DNA of 38,910 bases from JADKHR01 sp041917295 (GTDB lineage Bacteria > Elusimicrobiota > Elusimicrobia > FEN-1173). The stretch lies in assembly GCA_041917295.1 (NCBI GenBank), contig JAYRXX010000029.1, forward strand, positions 1-38,910. The letters run 5' to 3'. Numbering within the stretch: position 1 is the first letter of the stretch; each line of letters begins with the position of its first letter. The notes under the pieces were generated by a model. It was not told the DNA's origin and made no database searches. It saw only the letters and a list, made by a program, of their open reading frames with translations. Below are positions 7,647 through 15,818 of this stretch, piece by piece. The position numbers and the translations under genes were made by a program.

Positions 7647-8193
7647 GCGCGTCTTTGTGGGGTTGGGGTCCAACGTGGGCAACCGGGGGCGCTTTCTTGG
7701 CCGGGCCCTGCGACGCTTGGAACAGTCTCCGGGCATTCGCGTGGTGGCGGTGTCGCCCTTTTATGAAACGTCGCCGGTGGGACCGCGCCAACGGTCCTTC
7801 CTTAATGCGGTGGCGGAAATTCGGTCGGCTTTGTCTCCCGAACACCTGTTGGCCCATCTCAAATCCATTGAGTCGGACCTCGGCCGCCGCCGTCGGCGTC
7901 GGTGGGGGCCACGGGAAATTGATCTGGATCTTCTTTTTTTTGGCGCCCGTCGGCACGGAGGTGCCCGTCGGCACGGAGGTGCCCGTCGGCACGGAAGTGC
8001 CCGTCGGCGCGAGGGGGTTTTGGATTTGCCCCACCCCCGTTGGAAAGAACGGAAGTTCGTCCTTTGGCCCCTGTCCGACATTGCTCCGCGGTTTCGCGAC
8101 CCGATCAGCGGCCGCACCGTGACCCATTTTCGCGCCAAATTGACAGACCCCAGCCAAAGCATTAAACTTTATCGACGCCGTTCGTCCCAATGA
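7630..8193 (+). CDS. folK: HPPK, 6-hydroxymethyl-7,8-dihydropterin pyrophosphokinase
   Basis: Cytoplasmic folate-pathway enzyme transferring pyrophosphate from ATP to the pterin alcohol. The 187-residue protein shows VFVGLGSNVGNR, the substrate loop FYETSPVG, FLNAV, the metal-binding REIDLDLLFFG (two Asp) and the C-terminal PHPRWKERKFVLWPL. GTG at 7630 is used, with GGAG 9 bases upstream, overlapping trmJ by 17 bases; the longer frame to 7582 would add residues outside the family. Oddity: between DLLFFG and the LPHPR motif an 18-bp tandem repeat encodes three copies of ARRHGG or ARRHGS plus a partial. It adds an unusual Arg/His-rich loop where normal HPPKs have a short variable segment. Confidence 0.93.
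   Translation: MARKLERVFVGLGSNVGNRGRFLGRALRRLEQSPGIRVVAVSPFYETSPVGPRQRSFLNAVAEIRSALSPEHLLAHLKSIESDLGRRRRRRWGPREIDLDLLFFGARRHGGARRHGGARRHGSARRREGVLDLPHPRWKERKFVLWPLSDIAPRFRDPISGRTVTHFRAKLTDPSQSIKLYRRRSSQ
7945..8010 (+). repeat. 18-bp tandem repeat inside folK
   Basis: Units GCCCGTCGGCACGGAGGT at 7945-7962 and 7963-7980, a copy with one change at 7981-7998, and a 12-base partial copy to 8010. All stay in frame. The nearly identical units suggest recent slippage or insertion of a minisatellite. Confidence 0.95.
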
Positions 8194-9002
8194 AAAAATC
8201 GCCCGCCCCCGCACCTGTCACCGTCCGCACCCTCCAGGCCATGAAACAGGCCGGCCAAAAAATTGTGGCTCTCACCGCCTACGACGCGCCCATGGCGCGG
8301 TTGTTAAACCGGTGCGGGGTGGACGTGATTTTGGTGGGCGATTCGGTGGCCAACGTGAAGTTGGGATACCCCAACACCATTCCGGTCACCCTGGACGAAA
8401 TGATTCATCACACCCGGGCTGTTCGTCGGGGAAACACCCGGGCTCTTCTCGTGGGGGACATGCCCTTTTTGACCTACGAATATGATCCCAAAGACGCGGT
8501 GCGTCATGTGGGTCGCTTGATCAAAGAGGGCGGCGCCGCCGCGGTCAAAGTGGAAGGACCTGCCCTGGACGCCATTAAAGCGCTGGTGTCCGCCCATATC
8601 CCCGTCATGGGGCATCTGGGATTGACGCCCCAGTCGGTTCACCAACTGGGAGGCTATCGGGTCCAGGGGCGAACACGGCGGAGCGCCGCGCAACTTTTGC
8701 AAGACGCTCGACGGTTGGAAAAGGCCGGGGTGTTTGCGTTGGTTTTGGAAGCGGTGCCGGGGCCCCTGGCTCGGCGGATCACCCGGACTTTAAAAATTCC
8801 CACCATCGGCATCGGCGCGGGGGTGGACACCGACGGCCAAATCGTGGTGTTGGACGATTTGCTTGGCTTTTCCGACGGTCCCACGCCAACGTTTGTCAAA
8901 CCCTACGCCCATCTGTGGTCCGCGGCGGCCCAGGCGGTCGGCCGTTTTTGCGGCGACGTGCGCGCCCGGCGGTTTCCCGGTCCCGAGCAAACCTATTCAT
9001 GA
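8190..9002 (+). CDS. panB: 3-methyl-2-oxobutanoate hydroxymethyltransferase
   Basis: First committed enzyme of pantothenate synthesis, making ketopantoate from 2-oxoisovalerate and methylene-THF. The 270-residue TIM-barrel protein has all usual blocks: KIVALTAYDAPMARLLN, DVILVGDSVANVKLGY (metal-binding Asp), LLVGDMPFLTYE, GAAAVKVEG (metal-ligand Glu), PVMGHLGLTPQSVHQLGGY, LVLEAVP and IPTIGIGAG. It starts with ATG overlapping the folK stop (ATGA), so translation is coupled. PanC follows two genes later, separated by a repeat and a hydrolase gene. Confidence 0.97.
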   Translation: MKKSPAPAPVTVRTLQAMKQAGQKIVALTAYDAPMARLLNRCGVDVILVGDSVANVKLGYPNTIPVTLDEMIHHTRAVRRGNTRALLVGDMPFLTYEYDPKDAVRHVGRLIKEGGAAAVKVEGPALDAIKALVSAHIPVMGHLGLTPQSVHQLGGYRVQGRTRRSAAQLLQDARRLEKAGVFALVLEAVPGPLARRITRTLKIPTIGIGAGVDTDGQIVVLDDLLGFSDGPTPTFVKPYAHLWSAAAQAVGRFCGDVRARRFPGPEQTYS

Positions 9003-9015
9003 CCTTAACGACTCA

Positions 9016-9108
9016 CCCCCTCATCCGCTCCTTCGGAGCACCTTCCCCCAAGAGGGGAAGGAAAACAAAGATTTTCCCTCTCCTCTTGGGAGAGGGCAGG
9101 GTGAGGGC
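9016..9108. repeat. Dispersed palindromic repeat, second copy
   Basis: CCCTCATCCGC...GGTGAGGG block with an internal palindrome CCTTCCCCCAAGAGGGGAAGG and CCCTCTCCTCTTGGGAGAGGG. It is the reverse-complement counterpart of the inner part of the element at 4392-4539, without that element's outer inverted ends. It lies between the panB stop and the hydrolase start inside an otherwise gapless operon. As RNA it would fold into strong hairpins and might dampen or process the transcript. Confidence 0.7.
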
Positions 9109-9121
9109 CTGATCTTTTACC

Positions 9122-10000
9122 ATGATCTTTCTTGTGGCTGCGGTGATTGTGGTGCTCCTGGGGGCGGCGTGGGGATGGCGGTCGTCGTCGTGGGTGTTGG
9201 CGGGTGAACGGGAACCGCTGACGACGACACCGCGGACCTTCGGTTTTCCTTTTACCGACGAAACTTTTTCGTCCACCGACGGAACCCTTTTAAAAGCCTG
9301 GTTTGTTCCGGCGGCCTCCTTCAACGACGTGACTTTGGTGATCTGTCACGGCTGGGGCGCCAACCGGTCCAATATTTTGGAACGCACCCACTTTTTGCGC
9401 GCGCGGGGAAATTACAACCTGTTTTATTTTGATTTCCGCAACCACGGGCACAGCGGCGAGGGAAAAACGTCTTTGTCCCGCAACGAAATCGACGATTTGG
9501 AAATGGCCCTGGCCCATCTTCGAGCAACCCACCCGGCCGAGTCTGTCCGCGTCGGTCTTTACGGAATGTCCATGGGCGGCGCCGTGTCCCTGTGGGTGGC
9601 CGCGCACAAAACCGATGTGGCCGCGGTAGCCGCGGAAAGCCCCTACAGCGCCGCTGGAGAGGCGGTCATTCGCTACGGACGTCTCTTTTACCGCGCCCCT
9701 CGGTGGATGTCGTTGATTACCCTGGCGTTTGTTCGGGCCCGGTTGGGGTTTGATCCGGACGATTACGCACCGGTCCGCGTGATCAACCAAATTTCTCCCC
9801 GGCCCCTCTTTTTGTTGCAAGGCGGCCGCGACGCGCGGACCCCCCCTTCGGAGGGGCAACGATTGTTGGACGCCGCCCGCGAGCCCAAATCGCTCTGGAC
9901 CTTGCCCGGCGCCGACCACGGCGAACTGGCCGAAATGGGGGGAAAAGAATACCAAGACCGGCTGTTAGCGTTCTACGACGTGTTCCGGCGGGGTTTGTGA
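9122..10000 (+). CDS. Membrane-anchored alpha/beta hydrolase
   Basis: A 292-residue serine hydrolase. An N-terminal hydrophobic helix (MIFLVAAVIVVLLGAAWGW) suggests anchoring in or passage through the membrane. The fold is marked by VICHGWGANRSN (oxyanion region), FDFRNHGHS, the nucleophile elbow GMSMGG (Ser150), GGRDART (Asp237) and GADHGE (His266), a complete catalytic triad. It resembles YhfR/YqkD-like or BAAT-like lipases/peptidases of unknown substrate. Its position between panB and panC does not imply a role in pantothenate synthesis. The ATG is 13 bases after a repeat and has no clear Shine-Dalgarno, unlike its neighbours. Confidence 0.85.
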   Translation: MIFLVAAVIVVLLGAAWGWRSSSWVLAGEREPLTTTPRTFGFPFTDETFSSTDGTLLKAWFVPAASFNDVTLVICHGWGANRSNILERTHFLRARGNYNLFYFDFRNHGHSGEGKTSLSRNEIDDLEMALAHLRATHPAESVRVGLYGMSMGGAVSLWVAAHKTDVAAVAAESPYSAAGEAVIRYGRLFYRAPRWMSLITLAFVRARLGFDPDDYAPVRVINQISPRPLFLLQGGRDARTPPSEGQRLLDAAREPKSLWTLPGADHGELAEMGGKEYQDRLLAFYDVFRRGL

Positions 10001-10833
10001 TGAAGATCGTTCGTGTCGCGGGATCCCTCCGGCGGGCCGTGGGGCTGTGGCGCCGTCGCGGGGAAACCGTGGGGTTCGTGCCGACCATGGGCGCTCTCCA
10101 TGAGGGCCATGTGTCGCTCATCCGCCGCGCGCGCGCGGAAAACGATCGGGTCGTGGTCTCGGTGTACGTCAATCCCACCCAGTTCGGTCCCGGTGAAGAC
10201 CTGTCACGCTATCCCCGCCCCTTTCGCCAAGACGCGGCCGCGTGCCGTCGGGCGGGCGTGGACGTCCTGTGGGCGCCCCGGTCGTTTTATCCGTCGGATT
10301 TTCAAACCTGGGTGACGGTGGATAAACTGTCTCAGCCCCTCTGCGGGCGGTTTCGGCCCGGCCATTTTCGCGGGGTGGCCACGGTGGTGCTCAAACTTTT
10401 TAACGTCGTCCAACCCGACCGGGCCTATTTTGGCCAAAAAGATTTTCAACAATGGCGTTTGATCGAGCGAATGGTTCGGGACCTGGACGTGCCCGTCAAG
10501 GTGGTTGGATGTCCCACCGTCCGCGATAAGGCGGGGTTGGCCCTCTCCAGCCGCAACGCCTACCTGTCGGCCGAAGAGCGGGCCGCCGCGCCCCGGTTGG
10601 CGCGCTCTTTGCGCGACGCCGAGCAAGTGTTAAAATCCGGGCAGGGCGTGGCGGCGGCACGGCGCGCGGCCCGCGCCGGTTTGGGCCGGATCGCCAACGC
10701 CCGCGTTCAGTATCTTGACGTCGTGGACCCGTTTACGTTGGCCGATCCCCGGCCCGACGGACCTTGGCTGGTGGCCGCGGCGGTGTTCGTGGGTCGCACG
10801 CGTTTGATCGATAACCGGTGGGTGAAACCATGA
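10000..10833 (+). CDS. panC: Pantothenate synthetase
   Basis: Ligase joining pantoate and beta-alanine with ATP through a pantoyl-adenylate. The 277-residue protein has the class I nucleotidyltransferase signature PTMGALHEGHVSLI (His34, His37), VYVNPTQFGPGEDLSRYPR, the pantoate loop GHFRGVATVVLKLFN, FGQKDFQQ, and LALSSRN (KMSKS-like loop). It starts at ATG 10000, sharing one base with the hydrolase stop; a GTG one codon earlier is equally possible. With panB it completes vitamin B5 synthesis from ketopantoate, apart from the reductase PanE and the beta-alanine source, which are not in the window. Confidence 0.97.
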   Translation: MKIVRVAGSLRRAVGLWRRRGETVGFVPTMGALHEGHVSLIRRARAENDRVVVSVYVNPTQFGPGEDLSRYPRPFRQDAAACRRAGVDVLWAPRSFYPSDFQTWVTVDKLSQPLCGRFRPGHFRGVATVVLKLFNVVQPDRAYFGQKDFQQWRLIERMVRDLDVPVKVVGCPTVRDKAGLALSSRNAYLSAEERAAAPRLARSLRDAEQVLKSGQGVAAARRAARAGLGRIANARVQYLDVVDPFTLADPRPDGPWLVAAAVFVGRTRLIDNRWVKP

Positions 10834-11639
10834 GCGGTTTTTTTCCGACCACCCCCACGGGGATTGGGTTGGCCCTGTTGGACGTGGCTTTGGTGGCGTA
10901 TTTGTTGTACCGAATCCTTCTTCTTTTCCAAGGCACCCGGGCCATGCAGGTGCTTCGGGGGTTCGTCATTTTGGGGTTGGGCACTTTTCTGGTGGACCGG
11001 GTGTTGGGTCTGCCCACGTTGGGATGGGTCCTGCGCACCTTTTGGATGGCGGGGGCGGTTATCCTGGCCGTGGTTTTTCAACCGGAACTGAGGGCTCTGC
11101 TCGCTCAGCTCGGCAGTCATCGCTGGGCCCGGACCGTGACGGTCCATGAATTGAGTTTTGTGGACGAAATTGTCGAGGCTCTCCGCGAAGGCGTCGCGGG
11201 TCGTGTGGGCATGTTGATCGTGTTGGAACAGGAAACCGGCCTGCGCAACTTCATCAACACCGGCACGTTGATCAACGGCAAAGTCAGCAGTGAGCTGTTG
11301 TCGACCATTTTTTTCCCGCACACCCTGTTGCACGACGGCGCCGCCGTGGTTCGGGAAGATCGGTTGGTGGCCGCCGGGTGCGTTTTGCCTTTGACCAACA
11401 ATCCGGAACTGGCCAAGGTCTTGGGCACCCGCCATCGGGCGGCGTTGGGTGTCAGTGAAATTTCCGACGCCATCGTGATTGTGCTTAGCGAAGAGACCGG
11501 CACGGTGTCCATGGTTCGCCACGGTCAAATGGAACGGTCCCTGCGCCTCGACGAGCTGGGCCACCGCCTGAAAGACCATTACAAAACGTTGGGAGAACGG
11601 GGCCATTTCCGACGTCGCGCCCGGGAGACCGATCTGTGA
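10830..11639 (+). CDS. cdaA: Diadenylate cyclase CdaA (c-di-AMP synthase)
   Basis: Membrane-bound enzyme condensing two ATP to cyclic di-AMP. The 269-residue protein has three N-terminal helices (about residues 10-85), then the DisA_N/DAC domain with GLRNFINTGTLINGKVS, the catalytic HDGAAVV (DGA 169-171) and TRHRAALG (RHR 201-203). The ATG at 10830 overlaps the panC stop (ATGA). Its neighbours fit the classical cdaA-cdaR-glmM arrangement, where c-di-AMP is tied to cell-wall precursor supply and osmolyte control. The C-terminal tail is short and basic. Confidence 0.96.
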   Translation: MSGFFPTTPTGIGLALLDVALVAYLLYRILLLFQGTRAMQVLRGFVILGLGTFLVDRVLGLPTLGWVLRTFWMAGAVILAVVFQPELRALLAQLGSHRWARTVTVHELSFVDEIVEALREGVAGRVGMLIVLEQETGLRNFINTGTLINGKVSSELLSTIFFPHTLLHDGAAVVREDRLVAAGCVLPLTNNPELAKVLGTRHRAALGVSEISDAIVIVLSEETGTVSMVRHGQMERSLRLDELGHRLKDHYKTLGERGHFRRRARETDL

Positions 11640-11773
11640 ACGACCCCCGTTCCTGGGAAGTGAAAGCGATGGCCGTGTTGTTGGCGTTGTTGTTGTGGCT
11701 GGCGGTGCGATTGAGCCAGTACCGGTCGGAGCCGGCGCCGGTCAAACATTCTTACGGAGAACGTCATGGGTAA
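11636..11773 (+). CDS. 45-residue single-helix protein, apparent CdaR/YbbR N-terminal remnant
   Basis: A short frame fills the whole gap between cdaA and glmM. It starts with GTG overlapping the cdaA stop, has GGGAG 8 bases upstream, and ends 8 bases inside glmM. The product begins MNDPRSWEVKAMAVLLALLL, ends its helix with WLAVRLSQ, and has a polar 17-residue tail. The pattern Trp-x-x-Lys-helix-Leu-Trp-x-x-Val-x-x-Ser/Gln is that of the N-terminal anchor of CdaR, the CdaA activator, but all YbbR domains are missing. Position, overlap at both ends and helix similarity support a real, reduced gene. Whether it still regulates CdaA is unknown; it could instead be a small CdaA membrane partner or a decayed relic kept for coupling. 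Confidence 0.7.
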   Translation: MNDPRSWEVKAMAVLLALLLWLAVRLSQYRSEPAPVKHSYGERHG

Positions 11774-13097
11774 ACTGTTTGGGACAGACGGAGTTCGAGG
11801 ATTGGCGGGGAAAGGGCCTTTGGCGCCCGCGTTTGTCCGGCGGCTGGGATGGGCCACGGCGACCGTGTTGGCCCGTCGAGAACCCGCCCGGCCCAAAACC
11901 CTGTTTGTGGTCCGCGACACACGGGCGTCCGGTCCGGCTCTCACGCGGGCTCTGGCGGAAGGACTGGGCGCGGCGGGCTATTCCGTTTTGGACGGCGGCG
12001 TGTTGCCCACACCGGCCGTGGCCGCGTTGTTGCCCGCCTTGCCCGCGGCCGCGGGCGCGGTGATCTCGGCGTCCCACAACCCGGCCCCGTACAACGGGGT
12101 CAAACTGTTCGGACCCGGCGGCCAAAAATGCGAGGAAAGTTGGGAATCGGACATCGAAACCTTGGCCCTTTCCGACAAACCCATGCCCCCGCCCCGGGCG
12201 CGCGTTCGGCCGTTGGCGGACGCGGGGGCCCGTTACCGTCGGTTTCTGCTGTCCACCTGGCCGGCGGGGGCGTCTTTGAAAGACGTGCCGGTGGTGTTGG
12301 ACTGCGCCCACGGCGCCACCAGTGTCGTGGCGCCCCGGGTGTTTCGCGCGTTGGGCGCCCGGGTGACCGTGGTGTCCGCGTCCCCCAACGGAAAAAACAT
12401 CAATCGACAATGCGGCGCTCTCCATCCGGACTCCTTGGCGGCCGCCGTGCGCCGGACCGGCGCGCGCTTCGGCGTGGCGTTCGACGGCGACGGCGACCGG
12501 GCCATTTTTGTCGACGAAGACGGTCACCCCCGCGACGGGGACGCCGTCTTGTTGGCCGCCGCCCGGCACCTGAAAGCCCAGGGCCGTTTGAAAAAAAACA
12601 CCGTGGTCGTGACCGTCATGAGCAATTTGGGTCTCTTGCGCGCGTTGGACGCGTTGGGGTTTCGCTCGGACGTGACCGCCGTGGGGGACAAACACGTGTG
12701 GCAAGGCATGCGTAAAAGCGGCGCGGTGTTGGGCGGCGAACCGTCGGGGCACGTGATCTTTCGCGACTTTTTGTCCACGGGCGATGGGGTGTTGACCGCG
12801 TTGCAAGTGGCGGCCCTGTTGGTGCAAACAGGGCGGGGGTTTTCGGCGCTCACGTCGTTGGCGGTCCATTATCCCCAGGTCTTGCTCAACGTGACCGTGA
12901 AAGAACGCCGGCCTCTCGACAAAATTCCGGGGTTTAACGCCGCGTTGGACAAAGTCAACCGCGCCCTCGGCGAAACGGGCCGTACGTTGGTTCGCTATTC
13001 CGGGACCGAACCGCTTTTGCGGGTGATGGTTGAAGGTCCCGACCGTTCCGTCATTCAGGCCCACGCCGAAACCTTGGCGCGCGCCGCCCAGGTTTAG
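11766..13097 (+). CDS. glmM: Phosphoglucosamine mutase
   Basis: Converts glucosamine-6-P to glucosamine-1-P on the way to UDP-GlcNAc. The 443-residue phosphohexomutase shows LFGTDGVRGLAG, the phosphoserine loop ISASHNPAPYNGVKLFG (Ser103), the metal loop FDGDGDRAIF, the sugar loop GEPSGHVIF and the phosphate-binding RYSGTEPLLRVM. Length is normal. The ATG has GGAG 6 bases upstream. GlmS lies two genes downstream, so both enzymes before GlmU are in one block with CdaA, which GlmM is known to contact in Firmicutes. Confidence 0.97.
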   Translation: MGKLFGTDGVRGLAGKGPLAPAFVRRLGWATATVLARREPARPKTLFVVRDTRASGPALTRALAEGLGAAGYSVLDGGVLPTPAVAALLPALPAAAGAVISASHNPAPYNGVKLFGPGGQKCEESWESDIETLALSDKPMPPPRARVRPLADAGARYRRFLLSTWPAGASLKDVPVVLDCAHGATSVVAPRVFRALGARVTVVSASPNGKNINRQCGALHPDSLAAAVRRTGARFGVAFDGDGDRAIFVDEDGHPRDGDAVLLAAARHLKAQGRLKKNTVVVTVMSNLGLLRALDALGFRSDVTAVGDKHVWQGMRKSGAVLGGEPSGHVIFRDFLSTGDGVLTALQVAALLVQTGRGFSALTSLAVHYPQVLLNVTVKERRPLDKIPGFNAALDKVNRALGETGRTLVRYSGTEPLLRVMVEGPDRSVIQAHAETLARAAQV

Positions 13098-13106
13098 CGC
13101 GGTCCG

Positions 13107-13814
13107 ATGCCCCTTTTGGGAGTGAACATTGATCATGTGGCCACGGTCCGCCAGGCCCGGCGGGCCTCGACGCCCGATGTGGTCGCCGCCGCTCGCGCCG
13201 CCTTGGCCGGCGGGGCCGATTCCATTACCGTTCATTTGCGCGAAGATCGCCGACACATCCAAGACCAGGACGTGTCCCGGCTGTCCAAAATGCCGGGCTT
13301 GCGGTTGAATTTGGAAATGGCCGCCACCGAAGAAATGGTCCGCATCGCCCGCGTCAGCCGGCCCGACAGCGTTTGTTTGGTGCCCGAAAAACGCCGGGAG
13401 CTGACCACCGAAGGGGGGTTGGATGTGGCCGGCCAAATGGCCCGGGTGCGGGCGGCGTGCCGGAAAATTGCCGACAAGGGCATTCACGTCAGCCTCTTTA
13501 TCGCGCCCGACCCCGACCAGGTGGCCGCCGCCAAAGACGCCGGAGCTGAATTTGTCGAGATCCACACCGGCGCCTACGCGCACGCTCAAGGGCCCGCCCG
13601 CGCCGTGGAACTGAAAAAGGTCCAGGACGCCGCCGACGTCGCCTTGCGGTTGGGTTTAAAAGTGAACGCGGGTCACGGGTTGGATTTGGAAAATGTGGGG
13701 CCCGTCGCCCGTTTGCCGGGTTTGCATGAGTTGAACATCGGTTTTTCCATCGTGGGTCGCGCGCTGTTTGTGGGGCTGGAATCGGCGGTTCGGGAAATGA
13801 AATCGCTGTTGTAG
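13107..13814 (+). CDS. pdxJ: Pyridoxine 5'-phosphate synthase
   Basis: Last step of the DXP-dependent vitamin B6 route, condensing 3-amino-2-oxopropyl phosphate with deoxyxylulose phosphate. The 235-residue TIM barrel shows GVNIDHVATVRQAR, ADSITVHLREDRRHIQDQDV (catalytic His and Glu region), LNLEMAATEEM, VCLVPEKRRELTTEGGLDV, VEIHTGAYA, VNAGHGLDLENV and LNIGFSIVGRALF, all standard. It starts 9 bases after glmM without a strong Shine-Dalgarno. It is not functionally tied to its neighbours except as general cofactor synthesis; several PLP enzymes occur in the window (DapL, GcvPA/PB). Confidence 0.97.
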   Translation: MPLLGVNIDHVATVRQARRASTPDVVAAARAALAGGADSITVHLREDRRHIQDQDVSRLSKMPGLRLNLEMAATEEMVRIARVSRPDSVCLVPEKRRELTTEGGLDVAGQMARVRAACRKIADKGIHVSLFIAPDPDQVAAAKDAGAEFVEIHTGAYAHAQGPARAVELKKVQDAADVALRLGLKVNAGHGLDLENVGPVARLPGLHELNIGFSIVGRALFVGLESAVREMKSLL

Positions 13815-13835
13815 AGAATTTCGAGGAGACGTCCT

Positions 13836-15701
13836 ATGTGCGGAATTGTCGGATACATCGGGAAAGAAAACGCGGCGGACATTTTGCTCGACGGGTTGCG
13901 GCGGTTGGAATACCGCGGCTACGATTCGGCCGGAATGGTGGTTCTTGACGGATCCGCGTTGGGGATTCGCCGGAGCGTGGGAAAATTGGTCAATCTGGAA
14001 CAACACCTTAAAAAACATCCGTTGGCCGGCCACGCCGGCGTGGGCCACACCCGTTGGGCCACCCACGGCCGACCGTCCGAAGAAAACGCCCATCCCCACC
14101 GCGATGCCTCCGGCCGTGTGGTGGTGGTTCACAACGGCATCATCGAAAATTACATGTCGCTCAAAACCGGTCTTCAGGTCCGGGGCGTCAAATTTGAATC
14201 CCAAACCGACACGGAAGTGGTGGCCCATCTGGTCGGCGAAGCCGTGGCCCGCCGTAAAGGGCCCGCCAACGTCTTGACCGCGCCGTTGTTCGTGGACGCG
14301 GTCCGGGAGGCGCTGTCCGAAATTAAAGGCACCTACGCCTTGGGGATCGTGTCGGCGGATTGTCCCGGCGTGGTGATCGGCGCGCGGCGGGAATGCCCCT
14401 TGCTCGTCGGCGTCGGACAGAACGAATATTTCCTCGCCTCCGATGCGCCGGCCATTTTGGCCCACACCCGGGAGGCCATTTTTCTTCAGGACGGGGATTT
14501 GGCCGTTCTTACGGCCGAGGGGGTTTCCGTTCTCAGCAGTGAAACCGGTCGGCCGGTGGACCGCAAAGTCGCTCACCTACCGTGGGATCCCCTGCAGGCC
14601 GAAAAAGCCGGATACCGCCATTTCATGCTCAAAGAAATCCACGAACAGCCCCGGTCCTTGGAAGACACCTTGCGCGGGCGCTTGAACCTGGACGAATTGA
14701 AGGTCCACCTGGACCAGTTGAAGTTGTCGGAAGATCAGGTTCGTCGGTTTCGAAAAATGACCATCGTCGCGTGCGGCACCTCTTACCACGCGGGGTTGAT
14801 GGCCCGCTATTTGATCGAGTCGTGGGTGCAGGCGCCGTGCGATGTGGAAATCGCTTCCGAGTACCGTTACCGAAATCCCCTGGCCGGACCGGACGATTTG
14901 GTGGTGGCGGTGTCCCAGTCGGGCGAAACCGCCGACACCATCGCCGCCATCCGCCACGCCAAAGAAAAAGGTGCCCGCACGTTGGCCATTTGCAATTCGG
15001 TGGGGTCCACGCTTTATCGCGAATGCCACGGCAAAATTTTGACCCATTGCGGACCGGAAATCGGCGTGGCCAGCACCAAAGCGTTCACGGCCCAGTTGGG
15101 CGTTTTTTATGTGCTCGCCCTCTACGGCGCGTTGGTGCGAGGAACGTTGCCTCGGCCCGACGTGGAAAAAATTATGCAAAACCTGCTTCATTTGCCCCGC
15201 TGGATCGGCGAGGCCTTGAAAATGGATCCCGCCGTGGCCGCGTTGGCCAAAAAGTTTTTCCACAGCCGCCATTTCCTCTTTTTGGGCCGTCATCTCAATT
15301 ACCCCATCGCGTTGGAAGGCGCGCTAAAATTAAAAGAAATTTCCTACATCCACGCCGAAGGGTACCCGGCGGGGGAACTGAAGCACGGGCCCATCGCGTT
15401 GATCGACGAGGATATGCCCGTGGTGGCCATCGCCACCCAGGGGAAAGTCTACGACAAGGTCATGACCAACATGGAAGAAGTTTCGGCCCGCGGCGGGCGT
15501 GTGATCGCGTTGGCCACCACCGGCGATGCCCGCGTGTCGGCCATCACCTCCGACGTGTTGTGGATGCCGGATGTGCCGGAATCCATGGCCCCGGCGGTTA
15601 ATGTGGTGCCGCTTCAACTGTTGGCGTATCACATCGCCGTCTTGCGGGGGTGCGACGTGGATCAGCCCCGCAACCTCGCCAAATCCGTCACCGTCGAATA
15701 G
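13836..15701 (+). CDS. glmS: Glutamine--fructose-6-phosphate aminotransferase (isomerizing)
   Basis: Makes glucosamine-6-P from fructose-6-P and glutamine. The 621-residue protein has the N-terminal glutaminase domain with the nucleophile Cys2 (MCGIVGYIG), RRLEYRGYDSAGM, GHTRWATHG and HNGIIENY. Two SIS sugar isomerase domains follow, with ACGTSYHAG, SQSGETADTIAA, ASTKAFTAQL, GRHLNYPIALEGALKLKEISYIHAEGYPAGELKHGP (named blocks, not continuous proof) and the C-terminal LAKSVTVE. GAGGAG precedes the ATG. The stop lies within the stem of an intrinsic terminator, so the biosynthetic block ends here. I see no room for a glmS ribozyme in the 21-base gap upstream. Confidence 0.98.
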   Translation: MCGIVGYIGKENAADILLDGLRRLEYRGYDSAGMVVLDGSALGIRRSVGKLVNLEQHLKKHPLAGHAGVGHTRWATHGRPSEENAHPHRDASGRVVVVHNGIIENYMSLKTGLQVRGVKFESQTDTEVVAHLVGEAVARRKGPANVLTAPLFVDAVREALSEIKGTYALGIVSADCPGVVIGARRECPLLVGVGQNEYFLASDAPAILAHTREAIFLQDGDLAVLTAEGVSVLSSETGRPVDRKVAHLPWDPLQAEKAGYRHFMLKEIHEQPRSLEDTLRGRLNLDELKVHLDQLKLSEDQVRRFRKMTIVACGTSYHAGLMARYLIESWVQAPCDVEIASEYRYRNPLAGPDDLVVAVSQSGETADTIAAIRHAKEKGARTLAICNSVGSTLYRECHGKILTHCGPEIGVASTKAFTAQLGVFYVLALYGALVRGTLPRPDVEKIMQNLLHLPRWIGEALKMDPAVAALAKKFFHSRHFLFLGRHLNYPIALEGALKLKEISYIHAEGYPAGELKHGPIALIDEDMPVVAIATQGKVYDKVMTNMEEVSARGGRVIALATTGDARVSAITSDVLWMPDVPESMAPAVNVVPLQLLAYHIAVLRGCDVDQPRNLAKSVTVE

Positions 15702-15721
15702 GGACATTCGTCCCTTTTTTT
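15700..15721 (+). terminator. Intrinsic terminator of glmS
   Basis: Stem AGGGAC/GTCCCT with loop ATTC, followed by a run of T (15715-15721). The glmS stop TAG overlaps the left arm. A nearly identical palindrome (AGGGACGTTCGTCCCT) occurs at 34642-34657 inside the large secreted-protein gene. Confidence 0.85.
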
Positions 15722-15780
15722 ACAAAAAGCGGTGGGGTCGGTCGTGGGAATGGCCGTCGTTCTCCCGCTTGCTTGATCGG

Positions 15781-15808
15781 TTGGGGAAAGAGGGGAGACT
15801 TTTAAATA
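15781..15808 (+). promoter_or_regulatory. Weak candidate promoter of the lpdA-gcv operon
   Basis: A promoter is expected in 15722-15818 because a terminator precedes. The best candidate is TAAATA at 15803-15808 with TTGGGG at 15781-15786, spacing 16. No glycine riboswitch-like conserved core was seen in this short leader. Confidence 0.35.
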
Positions 15809-15818
15809 TGAGGATCCT

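Noticed and set aside
7945..8010. Short repeat array as a CRISPR candidate
   Set aside because: The units are head-to-tail 18-mers without spacers, inside a coding frame.
11742..13589. Very long antisense frame (615 codons) over glmM and pdxJ
   Set aside because: High GC codon structure keeps the antisense frame open; the product is His/Gly/Gln-rich low complexity, and the sense strand has two unmistakable enzymes.
15722..15818. Glycine riboswitch upstream of the gcv operon
   Set aside because: The leader is under 100 bases and I cannot find the paired conserved cores of the glycine aptamer.
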